From assembly GCF_027579695.1 (NCBI RefSeq), contig NC_083587.1, forward strand, positions 49,225,021 through 49,289,020: a stretch of 64,000 nt of DNA, written 5' to 3'. Shown piece after piece: positions 53,138 to 63,301 of the stretch (positions within the stretch are counted from its first letter, which is position 1; each line of letters opens with the position of its first letter). Source of the stretch: Neoarius graeffei. Its lineage: Eukaryota > Chordata > Actinopteri > Siluriformes > Ariidae. Position numbers and translations under genes: made by a program. The notes below the pieces were generated by a model that did no database searches, was not told where the DNA came from, and saw only the letters and a list, made by a program, of their open reading frames with translations.

Positions 53138-53610
53138 GTTCTGTCTGCGTAGCCCCCCCACCTTCGCAGACGCTCTGCGTGCACCTCCCAAAAATTGTGA
53201 CCACCGCAGAAGCCTCGCAGACAAGAGGGCTCTGATTGGTCCACTCTACATCCGCTGTACACGCACTTCCGCTTCCCTACTTTCCCGGTTTGGTTTGTTT
53301 TCACGACCGCCATTTTTAAAAACACGAGCGAAGATGGAGCAGCACGAAGAGCGGTTGATCGAGGAAGTACGTACATCTATACGACTCCAGTTCTAGTCAT
53401 TATAAGTAACCGGAGGATAAACACTCCACTAACCACACCCACCAACTACTCCTAGCGACTTCACGCCCCCTTGCATTGTGGCGGTGAATAACATCGCGCA
53501 CGCCTATTACTCCCCACTCAACGATAAATTTCAACTGTCTGCGAAAAGCTGTCTGCGAAAAGCTATCTGCGAAAGCCTTGTCGCAAGAGCATGCAGAGGC
53601 CTTTAGTGAG
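53138..53610 (+). mobile_element. Possible Harbinger-type fragment
   Basis: This starts where copy similarity to 54796 ends ('gttctgtctgcgtag'). It carries several 'ctgcga'/'tcgcag' motifs in opposite orientations near 53160-53220 and 53540-53585. A short first-exon-like frame lies inside. Ends and target duplication are not clear. Confidence 0.35.
53334..53366 (+). CDS. Candidate first coding exon, MADF-like start (low confidence)
   Basis: An ATG at 53334 reads MEQHEERLIEE and is followed at once by a strong donor 'gtacgt' (53367). The 'M-x-x-x-E-E-x-L-I-E-E' start is typical of the MADF/Myb-like accessory protein of Harbinger transposons in fish. It is only 11 codons, so the identification is weak. 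No second exon was found nearby. Confidence 0.3.
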
Positions 53611-54654
53611 AAGGAATGGAAAGCTGGCCCCAGCTTGTTGCTGCATAATTATCAATTATTTTAGTCAGTAAATAAAATGTAGGCCTAGTATGTAACTTGT
53701 ACTAACAGCATGTGTACATAAACATTACTAGGCCTAGATCTTAAATGCCATTTGATGCAACAATGCACTGCAGTGGACATAAGCTACCTAATGTGACAAA
53801 TATATCCATTAATCATTGCTGAAAGTACATAGAAAAGATAATAGTTTGTATCACATTTATTTTAGTAACTATGAAATTCAAGACAATATTAACCTACCTG
53901 TCACAAAGTGATCAGAACAAATCCGGATACAGTCTAGTTGTCCTAAATTTGATCGGTTAATGGCAGCCAGCCACTGTCGTCTCCTCCGCTCGCTTTTCTC
54001 CTGTGCTGCAATTCCCGGGTTTGTCACGACTTTAGGGAGTCTGTGGAAGCTTTTGCCACCCTTTTCCCCCGGCTACTACAGCCAACAATGACACACGTGA
54101 TTATAATGCATTTTGCTTCGCTGAGCAACAACAATGCACTGACACAGCGACGTTTGACTTCCAATATGGCCGCCGCCGGGTTCGCGCTGATCTCGAAGCG
54201 CTCTATTGGATAAGAATCTTTTGAAATTGTTTACACATTAACCTGACTGACCTGCCAGACAGACAATTTACACCTGCTTTGATGAACAGAAAGTACAGCC
54301 TTCCACACAAAGCAACAGTTACCTGACTATAATGGCGGCAGAGGGGAAAAGGGTCAGAAGACCCTTCAACAGACTGTTTTGTATGAACCACTGCATTGCA
54401 TTCACTTTTGTGTCCAGCTTTTCTTTTAAATAAACAAGTAACTGAACCATTTCTTGAATTTTTTTTTTTATTTGGATAAGACTGCTCTTCAAAATGTTCA
54501 CACACAATAAGAAAATTAAGTTATATAAAACTATGCACACTAATAAAACTAATTTGTTCACACAGAAGGCACGATTTCCTCGCGTAGTCGAAGCCATCTT
54601 CTTGTTGTTGTGTGCTTGTTCCTGTGAGTGCTTCACGCCGGGTAGAAGAAGGGG
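53611..54654. other. Intergenic region, no feature seen
   Basis: No coding region or paired repeat ends that I can support. Confidence 0.35.
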
Positions 54655-54872
54655 TTTATGCGCATGCGTCCTACTTCTTCTATTGTTCTGGTGTCTCCGA
54701 TGGGACTGTCTTACAGCGCACGTAGAGGTGTGGCATGTGTATTGCATCGTTTTCAGCAAGCGTTGCGTTGCCATATGTACCTGATATTTTACTGATCCGT
54801 TGCCCATGTGGATGCGATTTATTATTTTTTTTACCCGCTAAAAAAAAATCTCGTTGTCGTGTGGATGTAGCC
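54655..54872. mobile_element. DNA transposon end fragment
   Basis: It contains the sequence shared with 52985-53137, followed by 'cgttgcccatgtggatgcg' and 'ctcgttgtcgtgtggatgtagcc'. The last part resembles, in reverse, the 'gtccacacggcaacag' type sequence in the duplication at 51608-52031. This suggests both are ends of one element family. Confidence 0.5.
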
Positions 54873-55000
54873 TCAGTCTCCTCTCAGGTCTGGTGACTGA
54901 CAGTCTCAGACCTTCCATGTTTTCCACTGATGAAGTGCTTTGTTGTGTTTGGGGTTATTGTCTTGCCGAATGATGAAGTTTGTTCTAATTAGACTGGAAG

Positions 55001-55905
55001 ATGGTTTTGAAGGTGATTGTTAAGGCACTAGAAGCCAGGTTGAGTCAGTTTAGGGAAGGAAAACTGCCCACACATGAGATGCTTGGCCAGGTAGCTTTCC
55101 ACAGTGCTGGTAAGAAAGGCTCGAGGAAGGCAGCTCCTAAGGTACAAGTGATGGATGAAGAATGGACAGGGAGAGAATTAGAGGTTAACAGCTGATCTGC
55201 AAATGTTGTGACTTTTCCCATTTTGGCCACGACACAACAACCGGATATCATGGTTTGGAATGAAGATAGACAGTCATAATGTTAGAATTGACGCTACCAT
55301 AGGAAGAGAACCTTGCAGATGCACAGGACAAGAAGAAGAAACCTTTATTTGTTACATGCACACTTCAAGCACAGTGAAATTCATCCTCCGCATTTAATCC
55401 ATCTGAAGCAGTGAACACACCCAGAGCAGTGGGCAGCCACACCAGAGCGCCTGGGGAGCAGTCAGGGGTCAGGTACCTCGCTCAAGGGCACCTCAGCCCA
55501 CAGCCACCCCACGTCAACCTAACTGCATGTCTTTGGGGGAAACCGGAGCAAACCCACGCAGCCACTGGGAGAACATGCAAACCCCACACAGAAAGGCTCT
55601 CGCCGGCCGCTGGGTTCGAACCCGGAACCTTCTTGCTGTGAGGTGACTGTGCTAACCACTACACCACCGGACAGGAAGGATAAACTTTATGAGCAGTTGG
55701 TACAGGCGTGTATATAGAGAGGATGGCGAGCTGAATGCCATCACATGGCTGTGGGATGCCAACGGTTATGTCAGCCGTGAGTTGACGTACCTCTTGCGCA
55801 TTTGCGTTGGATTTTCACCCATGGAAGTAAAGAAAATCATTAGCAATCTTCAAGAGACAGTTGAGAAAGCCTCTTTGTTCGTCTGGCTGAAAAGGGAAGA
55901 TTGAG
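55001..55905 (+). pseudogene. Retroelement-like open-frame remnant, split by a SINE
   Basis: On the + strand, MVLKVIVKALEARLSQFREG (55001) leads to TTQQPDIMVWNEDRQS (about 55226-55280). After the SINE it reads KDKLYEQLVQACIYREDGEL (from about 55676), ending WLKRED at 55904. The PDIVVW..and YxxLVxAC motifs resemble a C-terminal nuclease-like region seen in several animal retroelements, by recollection. Stops are present around 55190-55330. The class is uncertain. Confidence 0.45.
55325..55672 (-). mobile_element. V-SINE-related element, second type, full length
   Basis: In minus orientation the tRNA-like head is at the right ('ggtgtagtggttagcacagtc', box B 'gggttcgaaccc'). The V-SINE core follows, then a 3' part with 'aaatgcggaggatgaatttc' and 'aataaaggtttcttcttctt' at 55328. 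It resembles 49020-49562 but is more complete. Confidence 0.8.
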
Positions 55906-57120
55906 TTTGGCTTGAGTAGCCAAACAATTTCGGTCACCCAGCACCACTAGCAAAGAGCCTCCAATCTGGAAGGGCCCCCGCCGCAACAAACAGTAGAGGA
56001 GTAGGGGTCAAAACCGGTTGCAGTTCCTCCTGATGACTCCAATTTTTGCTTGTGGGTCCGGCAATGAAGATGCTGGGTATCCACACGCAAGTGTTTAAAT
56101 CTTCATTTCTCTGTAAGTTGGCAGACAGAATGTTTCTGTTGACTTCTGAGTTCATTTTGCTGCTACCATCATGACAACAGCATTTTAGATCAGGAGACGA
56201 TCCGTTCTTTCTCCAAACTTTGGCCTTTCCATCACTTTGGTCGAGGTTATTCTTGGTTCCAGAGCTTTTGTGGCTCGTCTCTGTATTTCTTTGCGATTTC
56301 CAATCTGGCTTTCTGATTCTTACTGCTGATGAGTGGTTTGTATCTTGTGCCATGGCGTCTGTATTTCTGCTCTCGAAGTCTTTTTCAAACAGTAGATTGT
56401 AATTCTTTCACCCCTACCCTGCGGAGGTTATTGTCCCTGATTGTTGTGTCTGGGGTTTTCTTCACAGTTCTCACAATGTTTGTCATCAGCTGCTGCTGGT
56501 GATGTCTGGTTTGTTAGTACACCAGTGGATTCGTTGTTTTTCAGATCATTCCAATTAGTTGTGTTGGCAGTGCCTAAGCTATGCTTACTTTTCTCCCATC
56601 GACATCTCTCTGGGTTTCATGTTGGTTTATCCTTTTAAACAACAAATGTAGTCTTCACAGGTGAAACCCAGGACTCAAACTAAGAGTAGGCATTCATAGC
56701 TATTAATTGCTTCAACAGTCAATCTAAGAGGGCATACCTGGGCAACAAACACCGGTCAGTCGTGCGTGTTCCAATATTTTTTGATCACTTGCCGGGTAGG
56801 TGGGTTCAAACAAAATGTGCTGCGTTGCAAGTTGATGAACACGTCTGGATGTAAATATCAGGAAATGTAATCAGAAGTTCTGCTCTATCATCTCACGGTC
56901 GTCTTTTGATCCCAAACCCACATGTCTTCAGTGTATCGCTACAAAATATTTGGCAAGAGTAGAGTAAACTGCTCCCATAACAGAACCTGATACAAGCGTA
57001 CGTAGACACAGAGCAAGAACATGACAATTGTGGGCGGATGCAGCCATCTCGTGGCACGCCCAAAAGTAAACATGAGTGTTTTATATAAATGTTCTGGAGT
57101 TGACCATAAGTCTCTTCTAG
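55906..57120. other. Region upstream of rbm42 exons, no feature seen
   Basis: A 139-codon open frame on the minus strand (55934-56353) has no recognisable domain. A first noncoding rbm42 exon and promoter may lie here, but I cannot place them. 'ccgatctcgtggcacgcccaaaag'-type sequence near 57030 is not diagnostic. Confidence 0.3.
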
Positions 57121-57188
57121 GAATCCCTCATGATGGCACTAAAATCAGGCGAGGAACGCCTCAAGGAGATGGAGGCAGAGATGGCGCT
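57121..57188 (+). CDS. rbm42: RNA-binding protein 42, early exon (probable start codon)
   Basis: This 68-nt exon lies between the acceptor 'tctcttctag' and the donor 'gtgagt' (57189). The reading ESLMMALKSGEERLKEMEAE is followed by MA and two bases of the next codon. KSGEERLKEMEAEMALFEQE is, from memory, nearly identical to the N-terminal region of vertebrate RBM42, including human. It is a predicted helical or coiled segment before the proline/alanine-rich middle and the C-terminal RRM. Translation may start at ATG 57130 or 57133, or an upstream exon may contribute; the human protein has a longer proline/glycine-rich start. RBM42 binds RNA, and hnRNP K association is reported for mammals. 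Confidence 0.85.
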
Positions 57189-57363
57189 GTGAGTATCATT
57201 TATGTACCTTTTCTCCATTATCATTTCACTATCTTCTGATATATTTAGGATTATGAGTGTTTATTCAGACTGGTGTTGATGTTCTAATATGTAAACCTGT
57301 GTGCCTGACATAACGCCCCAATATTTGCACTCAGTCTTCATGCACTAATGGTTTACTGGACAG

Positions 57364-57511
57364 GTTCGAGCAGGAGGTTTTGGGAGGACCAGTGGCTGTG
57401 ACTGCAGGAGGCCCTCCAGTAGTAGAGGCTGTTCCAGTGGCTCTGGCTGTGCCAGCTGTACAAGCTTTGCCGGTGGTCCGGCCCATCATTGGCACCAACA
57501 CCTACCAACAG
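57364..57511 (+). CDS. rbm42: RNA-binding protein 42, second visible exon
   Basis: This 148-nt exon has its acceptor 'ctggacag' (to 57363) and donor 'gtatgt' (57512). Its first base completes the leucine codon begun in the previous exon. It reads FEQEVLGGPVAVTAGGPPVV, then EAVPVALAVPAVQALPVV and RPIIGTNTYQQ. FEQEVLG and RPII.TNTYQQ flank a proline/valine/alanine-rich linker, as in other RBM42 proteins. The human version, as I recall it, reads RPIIATNTYQQ. It ends in phase 0. The next exon is not visible in the following 6.5 kb, so either the intron is long because of the hAT and other insertions, or the exon is too diverged to see. Confidence 0.92.
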
Positions 57512-57971
57512 GTATGTACATAAACCAGACACACAATGTCTTGAAGCCGGTTGTGAATGATGGTATCTCCAGTTCTTTCCAACAGTTTGAACGTTATTAA
57601 TATATATTATTAGAAATGCTTTGGAAAATAACAGCTTGGCTAAAACCTATGACCTGTTTTGTTTGCTTGTTTTATATAGTTAGTTTTAGGGCTGTGCGAT
57701 ATATCAAATATACTCGATATATTGTGAAAATTCTGTGTGCAATACATAAAATTATTATATCGTAACTATCGAGTATTTTATGGTCATCTTCCGGCTTGCG
57801 TTTGTTTCGTGTTTGTTTAAAACCTTTCCCGGTGGTTTTCTCCCTGTCCCTCAGGCAGTAACGCGAGAGGCTGCCTAAGGGTAAAGAAAACAATAACGTC
57901 ATGCACTCGCCACCAATCCCAGGCGACATCTCGGTGCTGAAAGGAACTTCCGGGAAGATTTTCTGGTTTCG

Positions 57972-58064
57972 GTTGTATTGCCAGATTGGGCGGTTTTAAG
58001 TGCATTTTGGCGGGTTTTGAACATATTTTGAGCTGGAAAACGTTAGCAGTATCTGGCAACACTG
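57972..58064. repeat. 88-bp module with inverted ends, hAT copy 2
   Basis: 'ttgccagattgggcggttttaag' to 'gcagtatctggcaacact'; the left end is slightly changed (TGTATTGCC). Same module as 3172-3259 and 8618-8705. Confidence 0.75.
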
Positions 58065-58234
58065 CCGGCGGGAAGATTTCCTGGTTCCGGTTTATAGCGC
58101 TGACTCAGTTCGTGCAATCTCTGGTGTTGCATAGGCTACTTTGTAAGCTCTGGCAATTTCAGCGACAAATTACTTCCTAAAAGAACTAGTAAGGGGTCAG
58201 TCAACTGGCATTTTTTGGATATCGCGAGGAGGAC

Positions 58235-59005
58235 GTGGAACAGCAAATGCCAGTTTGTAAAGTGTGCAAAAAAACCTGTCATCATGAAAGGCAGCAGCAC
58301 GACAAATATGTTCCATCACCTGAAACTCACCCGGTACAGTATGAAGAGTCTCTTAAACTCCGAACTACTTGCCCACGAGCTAAACAAATGACCATAGCAG
58401 CCTCGTTCTCCAAAGCCACCCCATATGAGAAAACGAGTCAGAGATGGAGAGCTATAACGGATGCTAGGGGAAGTCATGGCCTAATGGTTAGAGAAACAGC
58501 TTTGGGACCAAAAGGTTGCTGGTTCAATTCCCCAGACTAGCAGGATTGACTTAAGTGCCCTTGAGCAAGGCACCTAACCCCCAACCGCTCCGGCAAGAGT
58601 GGTGGCGTACCTTGTCTGATTAGCCAAAGAAAAACTGATGTGATCATCAGTTTGGGCATTGAACCCGACCAACTGAACTGAATAACGGATGCAATCACTA
58701 ACTTCATTGCCGAAGACATGATCCCAGTTAATATAGTGGAAAAACCAGGCTTCCAAAAATTACTAAACACACTCGATCCCAAATATGAGTCGCCTGGTCG
58801 CAGACATTTTACAGAGAAGGCAATAGCGGAATTATACACATCTGAGAGGCAGAGCCAGAAAACATTCAGTTCAAAAGTGTGCAAAGAGAAAAATGATGTT
58901 TTGCAGATCTCTCTCTTCTCTCCCTCAACCTCTCTCTCTATTGTGAATGTTCCAGTGGTTCTCAGTAGTCAGGTTAATAGCTTGGAGATCTATTTTTTAA
59001 AATAA
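58235..59005 (+). pseudogene. hAT transposase N-terminal remnant, copy 2
   Basis: The + strand reads QQMPVCKVCKKTCHHERQQH, where VCKVCKK is the first half of a BED finger. Then come HPVQYEESLKL and ATPYEKTSQRWRAIT. The SINE interrupts here, after which ANFIAED-type sequence and MIPVNIVEKPGFQKLLNTLD, PKYESPGRRHFTEKAIAELY follow to a stop at 59005. As in copy 1, everything after the first third of a typical hAT transposase is missing. Both copies therefore descend from one internally deleted element. Confidence 0.8.
58465..58681 (+). mobile_element. tRNA-derived SINE, another family, with target duplication
   Basis: The head has box A-like 'tggcctaatggttag' and box B-like 'ggttcaattcc', then 'cccttgagcaaggcaccta'. 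It is flanked by ATAACGGATGC at 58454-58464 and 58682-58692, a perfect 11-bp duplication. A short head fragment of the same family is at 63177-63215 in reverse. Confidence 0.93.
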
Positions 59006-59424
59006 TTTAATGAAAGAGCACTTTTCTTATTTAGGCTAAATGTCTCTCAGTGTTGAGCTTGCACTTTATTGGTTTGAGCTCTGAGCAGCTCTGTATTGTG
59101 TTGCCCCTTTGTTGCAATTTTCAAGATTGTTTTTGCAGTTTGTGCCACGTCTTTGTTGAATAAAAATAGTCTTATTTCAACTCAATTGTGATTAATCACT
59201 AACAACATGAAAATTTAAAATGTGTTGTTGAAAACCACCTGTAAAGTTAACCAAGAATGTTATTTAATCTGCAGGGATTGTAAAGAGTAAAAGTTAGATT
59301 TCATGGGGTCCTTTAGAGGAGATTTAAATATATCGAGATATATATCGTATATCGTGAAATGGAGAAAATGTATCGGGATATTCATTTTTTCCCATATCGC
59401 ACAGCCCTATTTAGTTTTATAAGT

Positions 59425-59590
59425 CAGATGTATGAGGCCATTACATTACATTACTTTACAGGCATTTAGCAGACGCTCTTATCCGGAGCGATGTACAACA
59501 TGCCCAGAGCAGACTAGCGAGCAGTTTGGGGTTAGGTGCCTTGCTCAAGGGCACTTCAGCCATTCCTGCTGGTCCAGGGAATCAAACCGG
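59425..59590. repeat. Dispersed SINE-like repeat
   Basis: 'aggcatttagcagacgctcttatcc' and 'ccttgctcaagggcacttcagcc' are typical of a widespread fish repeat. The end 'aatcaaaccggcgacctt' resembles a tRNA box B in reverse. Confidence 0.65.
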
Positions 59591-59591
59591 C

Positions 59592-59962
59592 GACCTTATA
59601 AATAGTAATTAGTTCAATTTATATAGCACCTTTCTCACGCCCAAGGTCGCTTTACAGCTGGGGAAAGGGAAAAATAAAAGTTCACCAAAAGAGGGTCAGG
59701 ATGTAATTCCAATGGCGTAGCGACCCACAGTCCCATCAAAAGGCACACGAAGATAAAGCCCGCACAGCTGCTGTGACGTTGCCCAGCGGCGTCACACAAC
59801 TGGAACACCACACCATGGATCCGCAAAGCGAGCACAGAAGCACCGCTGCACAGAGCACTGGACAACCCTGATATGAAAAGAGCAACACGCTCACTGTAGT
59901 CCATAGCATGAAACTGACGCCCAAAACTGGGCCCGGAGCTACGCTACAATCAGCCGACAAAA
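59592..59962 (-). mobile_element. LINE 3' end fragment, decayed
   Basis: 'ttcaatttatatagcacctttctcacgcccaaggtcgctttacag' is a common form of fish LINE tail in reverse. The rest has no clear coding similarity. Confidence 0.5.
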
Positions 59963-60668
59963 CGTTAAAAAAAAAAAATCATCAAACTATACAAATGCAT
60001 GGATTAAAGTTTTCCGTCGTGTGACGGATTTCCGTCAACTGAACTCTCCTAAGGCCAAATGTGAGGTCGGTGCTGATCTGAGGACAATTAAAATGACGGG
60101 TGGTTGGGTAGAGATTGGGTTATAACATTGATGTGTTGCAACACCATCAACTATCTGCAGGGTTTATTTAACTTTTTTGTTTTTGAGCCATGCTTTGTGT
60201 CGTTCATTTCCTATGTTTGATCATGTTTAAACGTTCGCTGTCTACGGTGCGGCATTAAAAAAACATGCGCTGTCAAAATTGGCAAAATACATTCCCATGT
60301 GCTTGGCGTGCTTGTGTCTGACCATTTCTGTTTTGTATTAAAGCGAGTCTCCCGCCTGTTGAAACTTCGTGTATTTTCTTTTGTATGAAAATTATCATAA
60401 ATGATCAAATGTGAGCGTAAATAAACGACTAGAAATAAAAAATAAATTTTCGAATAAAGGGATTACTTTTTGCCCGCGTAGTACTATAGCGCCGAATCAC
60501 TCATTTCCGACCGAGTAAAGATCCAGGTCGCTATCTGCCGATAAACAAACACATGTGCGTGTAGCCATATTGTTTTCAACATCGATAGCGACAAGCAGAA
60601 GAATCAATCTGAAACTGACTAGGCTACGACTTTGATTATGTAATTCTTAGTCAGAATTTACACACAGT
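59963..60668. other. rbm42 intron, no feature seen
   Basis: AT-rich sequence without recognisable features. Possible old DNA transposon, but no paired ends were found. Confidence 0.35.
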
Positions 60669-60795
60669 TTATTTTTGATGAATAAAGATAGACAGATGAT
60701 ATATTGTGGATACAGAGATTGTTATATCATGTAGACAAAAAGAACGACACTCATGTTCGAGAGCATATAAACAAAACTTCAACTTCAAAATGTAC

Positions 60796-60986
60796 CTGTT
60801 CAGTAGAAATGCTGCCAAATCCGCGTGGGTTTTCATCCCCATCTCCTCCTTTCGCCGTATCCACTCTTCCGAAACCGGTCCAATGTCTATACGATATCTT
60901 GCCGCTTTATATGCCACTCTTGCCTTTTTCCTCGCGCTATCTGTTTCGAACTTTTCTGGCCTCCCTATTTTCTTTCGTTCCGCCAT
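60796..60986 (-). CDS. Candidate first coding exon of an unidentified gene or transposon
   Basis: On the minus strand an ATG at 60986 opens MAERKKIGRPEKFETDSARK, then KARVAYKAARYRIDIGPVSE and EWIRRKEEMGMKTHADLAAF, ending LLNR at a splice donor 'CAG|gtacat' (exon end 60796). The arrangement of a basic start, then 'I.IG...W...K..GM.TH.D.A.FLL.R', resembles first exons of uncharacterised, probably transposon-linked fish proteins that I have seen before. I cannot name a function. Upstream (61000-61020) is 'ctaaatatatatcg', a possible TATA-like sequence. No second exon was identified. The composition is biased like real coding sequence (Lys/Arg/Glu rich, no low complexity). Confidence 0.45.
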
Positions 60987-61060
60987 TTTCGCTCCAGCTA
61001 AATATATATCGAGGTCAGATCGATCATGTGACCTCGGGTTGTGACCTCATTTTTTCATGA

Positions 61061-62035
61061 TCGTTCGTAGGCCTATCACTGCGCCTTTTTGGGGGGGGTC
61101 CAAAAACTATTTCATTTTCTTTATTTTGGAATATATGTACACCATTTGAAGGTATTTATTCGTTTAATGGCGTCAATATACGAGTCTTTTTCAACACAAA
61201 GTTTCAACGGGAGGGAGACACGCTTTAAATTAAATCTTGCCAAAATGACTTAGTTCAAACCTGGACATATAGAAATAGAGCATGTTAAAAAAAAAAAGAA
61301 AAATAAACCCCAGAAAGCCTGCTCCTCTGCTTCAGCCAGACTTGAAGACCCGACGGTGCAATGCTTGCAGACTGTCAGAAGTAATTAGACCTAAATTTAT
61401 AGCTAACAAATCAGCAGACGCCCCAACAATTATTATTTTCGTTAGGCCAGTGTGTAAGGTATGTTAGAACCGTGCCTTATAGCCTACGTTATATCACAAT
61501 TTAAAGGACGTTTGAGGAGTTGGAGGCTGCGAGCGCAATGATGCTCCGACATGCGCTAAACTTTATTCCCTGAAAATCATACACCAGCGTTCAATGCCCC
61601 AAACAGTCAAAATGTCTAGAAGACTACGGTTAAATAATAATCATAGCCTACTAAGTTAAATTACGTCAAAACATCTGTTTCTGGCCGATGAAATGACGGA
61701 GGAAAATGAGAACGAACGCAGCCAACTTCACGCGATCTTTTAGGTAACTTAACACTCGTGTTGGCCACAATATTTCTCTTAATAAAATCTTGAATTGTTT
61801 TTGAAGTCGTATTCAACACAAAGTAAGGTCAAGTTATAATTTTAATTTAAGCGAAGATCCAAACTTTTTTTTCTATATTGACGTCGAACACAGAGGAGCA
61901 CGTCATTCTGCTTTCGGTTTCGGCAGCATGGATGCGCTTTACATGAAAAGGCACTGATGTGTCTGCCATCGATAAAGGTGTAAAACAAGTGGAGGTGGGC
62001 TTGGCTGTACGAAATAGGTGAAAACGGAAAGCCAT
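61061..62035. other. rbm42 intron, no feature seen
   Basis: No exon, RNA gene or recognisable repeat. Confidence 0.35.
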
Positions 62036-62038
62036 TTA

Positions 62039-62776
62039 GGTGGGGTTTACATTAGACCGTATCAGCGGATCATCAGATTAAGGTTTTGAAAAACGATTAG
62101 CGTGCACACAGCAACGCCAATACACGATTCGCGTGCACACAGCAACACCAATACACGGATACGCTAATCACATGACTAATTCGGCACGTAAGTTGAAATG
62201 TGTCAGTGCGGCTCATCGCTTCCTCCTCGGCGGCTGCGCTCCAAATCACTCCGCCCTGAACAGCGAGTGCCCTCTGGAGGGTGCGCACTCCGGCCCTGCG
62301 CAGCTCACAGAGCGCGCGAGTGTAGTGCACGAGCAGTGATTCGGGACTGAGCCGCTGTGCGCAAGTCACTTACCACTTGCAAGTGGAAGGATGGCAAGCC
62401 TAAAGACCATCATAACTACACAATGGACAGTATTTGCATCAGTATTTGCAGTATTTTCATACTTTTATACTCTTTAATGAAAGGTGATACAAGGCGGAAG
62501 TCCGCGCCGTTTTTCAGCAGTCGTGTCACATGACCAACGCCAGCGAATCAGGAAGGTGGATGTCACAGTGACGTCCAATGACGACGCCAGCTAGAGCTCA
62601 GCACAGCGTATCCGCGTATTCTCAATGTTTACACAGCACCGGAGCAGACACGATCTAGATTGAATACGTGGACCCTGGCGGATTCCCGTTTCCCGGCGTT
62701 TCCAGGCGTTTTAATGTAAACGGACAGTGCATCCGCGAAGAAAATGAGACAGATACGGTCTAATGTAAACTTGGCC
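62039..62776 (-). mobile_element. 0.7-kb inverted-terminal element, copy 2
   Basis: Starts GGTGGGGTTTACATTAGACC and ends GGTCTAATGTAAACTTGGCC, matching 28793-29505 in opposite orientation. Flanks are TTA and ATA, so a 3-bp duplication is not confirmed here. The internal TATA-like 'actttatactc' and GC-rich section are retained. Confidence 0.85.
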
Positions 62777-62963
62777 ATAGTTCATGGTGCAAAAAACTAA
62801 ACATTCCAGGCGCTTGCATTTGTGTGGTTTGCCACAAAAAAATAATATACGGAAGCAATGGAAAGAGAGTGCAATAAATTGAATATATTAATCCATTAAT
62901 TAATTGATAATAAAGTTATCAGTTCTAAGTTGACCATTCTCAGAATTTCATCGAAATCCACCC

Positions 62964-62965
<2 letters not shown>

Positions 62966-62997
<32 letters not shown>
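62966..62997. repeat. (AC)n microsatellite
   Basis: About 15 AC units. Confidence 0.93.
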
Positions 62998-62998
<1 letters not shown>

Positions 62999-63176
62999 GT
63001 AAATTTTCAGTCAAAAAAAATTTTTTTTTTGCTTTAATCCATGCAAATGCAAAAAGGGAAAAAAATAAAAAGCTCCGGTGAGAAGCAGCAGCCAAAATGC
63101 ATACCATGTACTCTCAACCGGAAACGGAAATAACGTCAGTGAGCTTGGGCCCAGAGAGGATGATCACATAATCAAA

Positions 63177-63215
63177 ACTGCTTCTCTAACCATTGGGCCA
63201 TGGCTTCCCATTTAT
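63177..63215 (-). repeat. SINE head fragment
   Basis: 'gcttctctaaccattgggccatggcttccc' is the reverse of the tRNA-like head of the SINE at 58465 (with a few changes). Confidence 0.6.
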
Positions 63216-63301
63216 TCCCTCATACAAGGGAATAAATTCAGCAAATGCTGCTGATAAAGCGTTTCACGATACTGTTGTCTGACTCGCTATCCGTTTTGAG
63301 T

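Larger units (their letters stand above)
57687..59409 (+). mobile_element. hAT element with BED finger, internally deleted, copy 2
   Basis: Ends TAGGGCTGTGCGATAT and ATATCGCACAGCCCTA are flanked by GTTAGTTT (57679-57686) and TTTAGTTT (59410-59417), an 8-bp duplication with one difference. It corresponds to 7472-8996 in the reverse orientation, with a SINE inserted at 58465. It lies in an rbm42 intron. Confidence 0.93.

Noticed and set aside
54494..54784. 96-codon frame rich in Leu and Cys as a membrane protein
   Set aside because: It overlaps a transposon end fragment that is repeated at 52985, with no independent coding evidence.
55934..56353. 139-codon minus-strand open frame as a gene
   Set aside because: No motif recognised; composition is unremarkable; no flanking splice signals that I could support.
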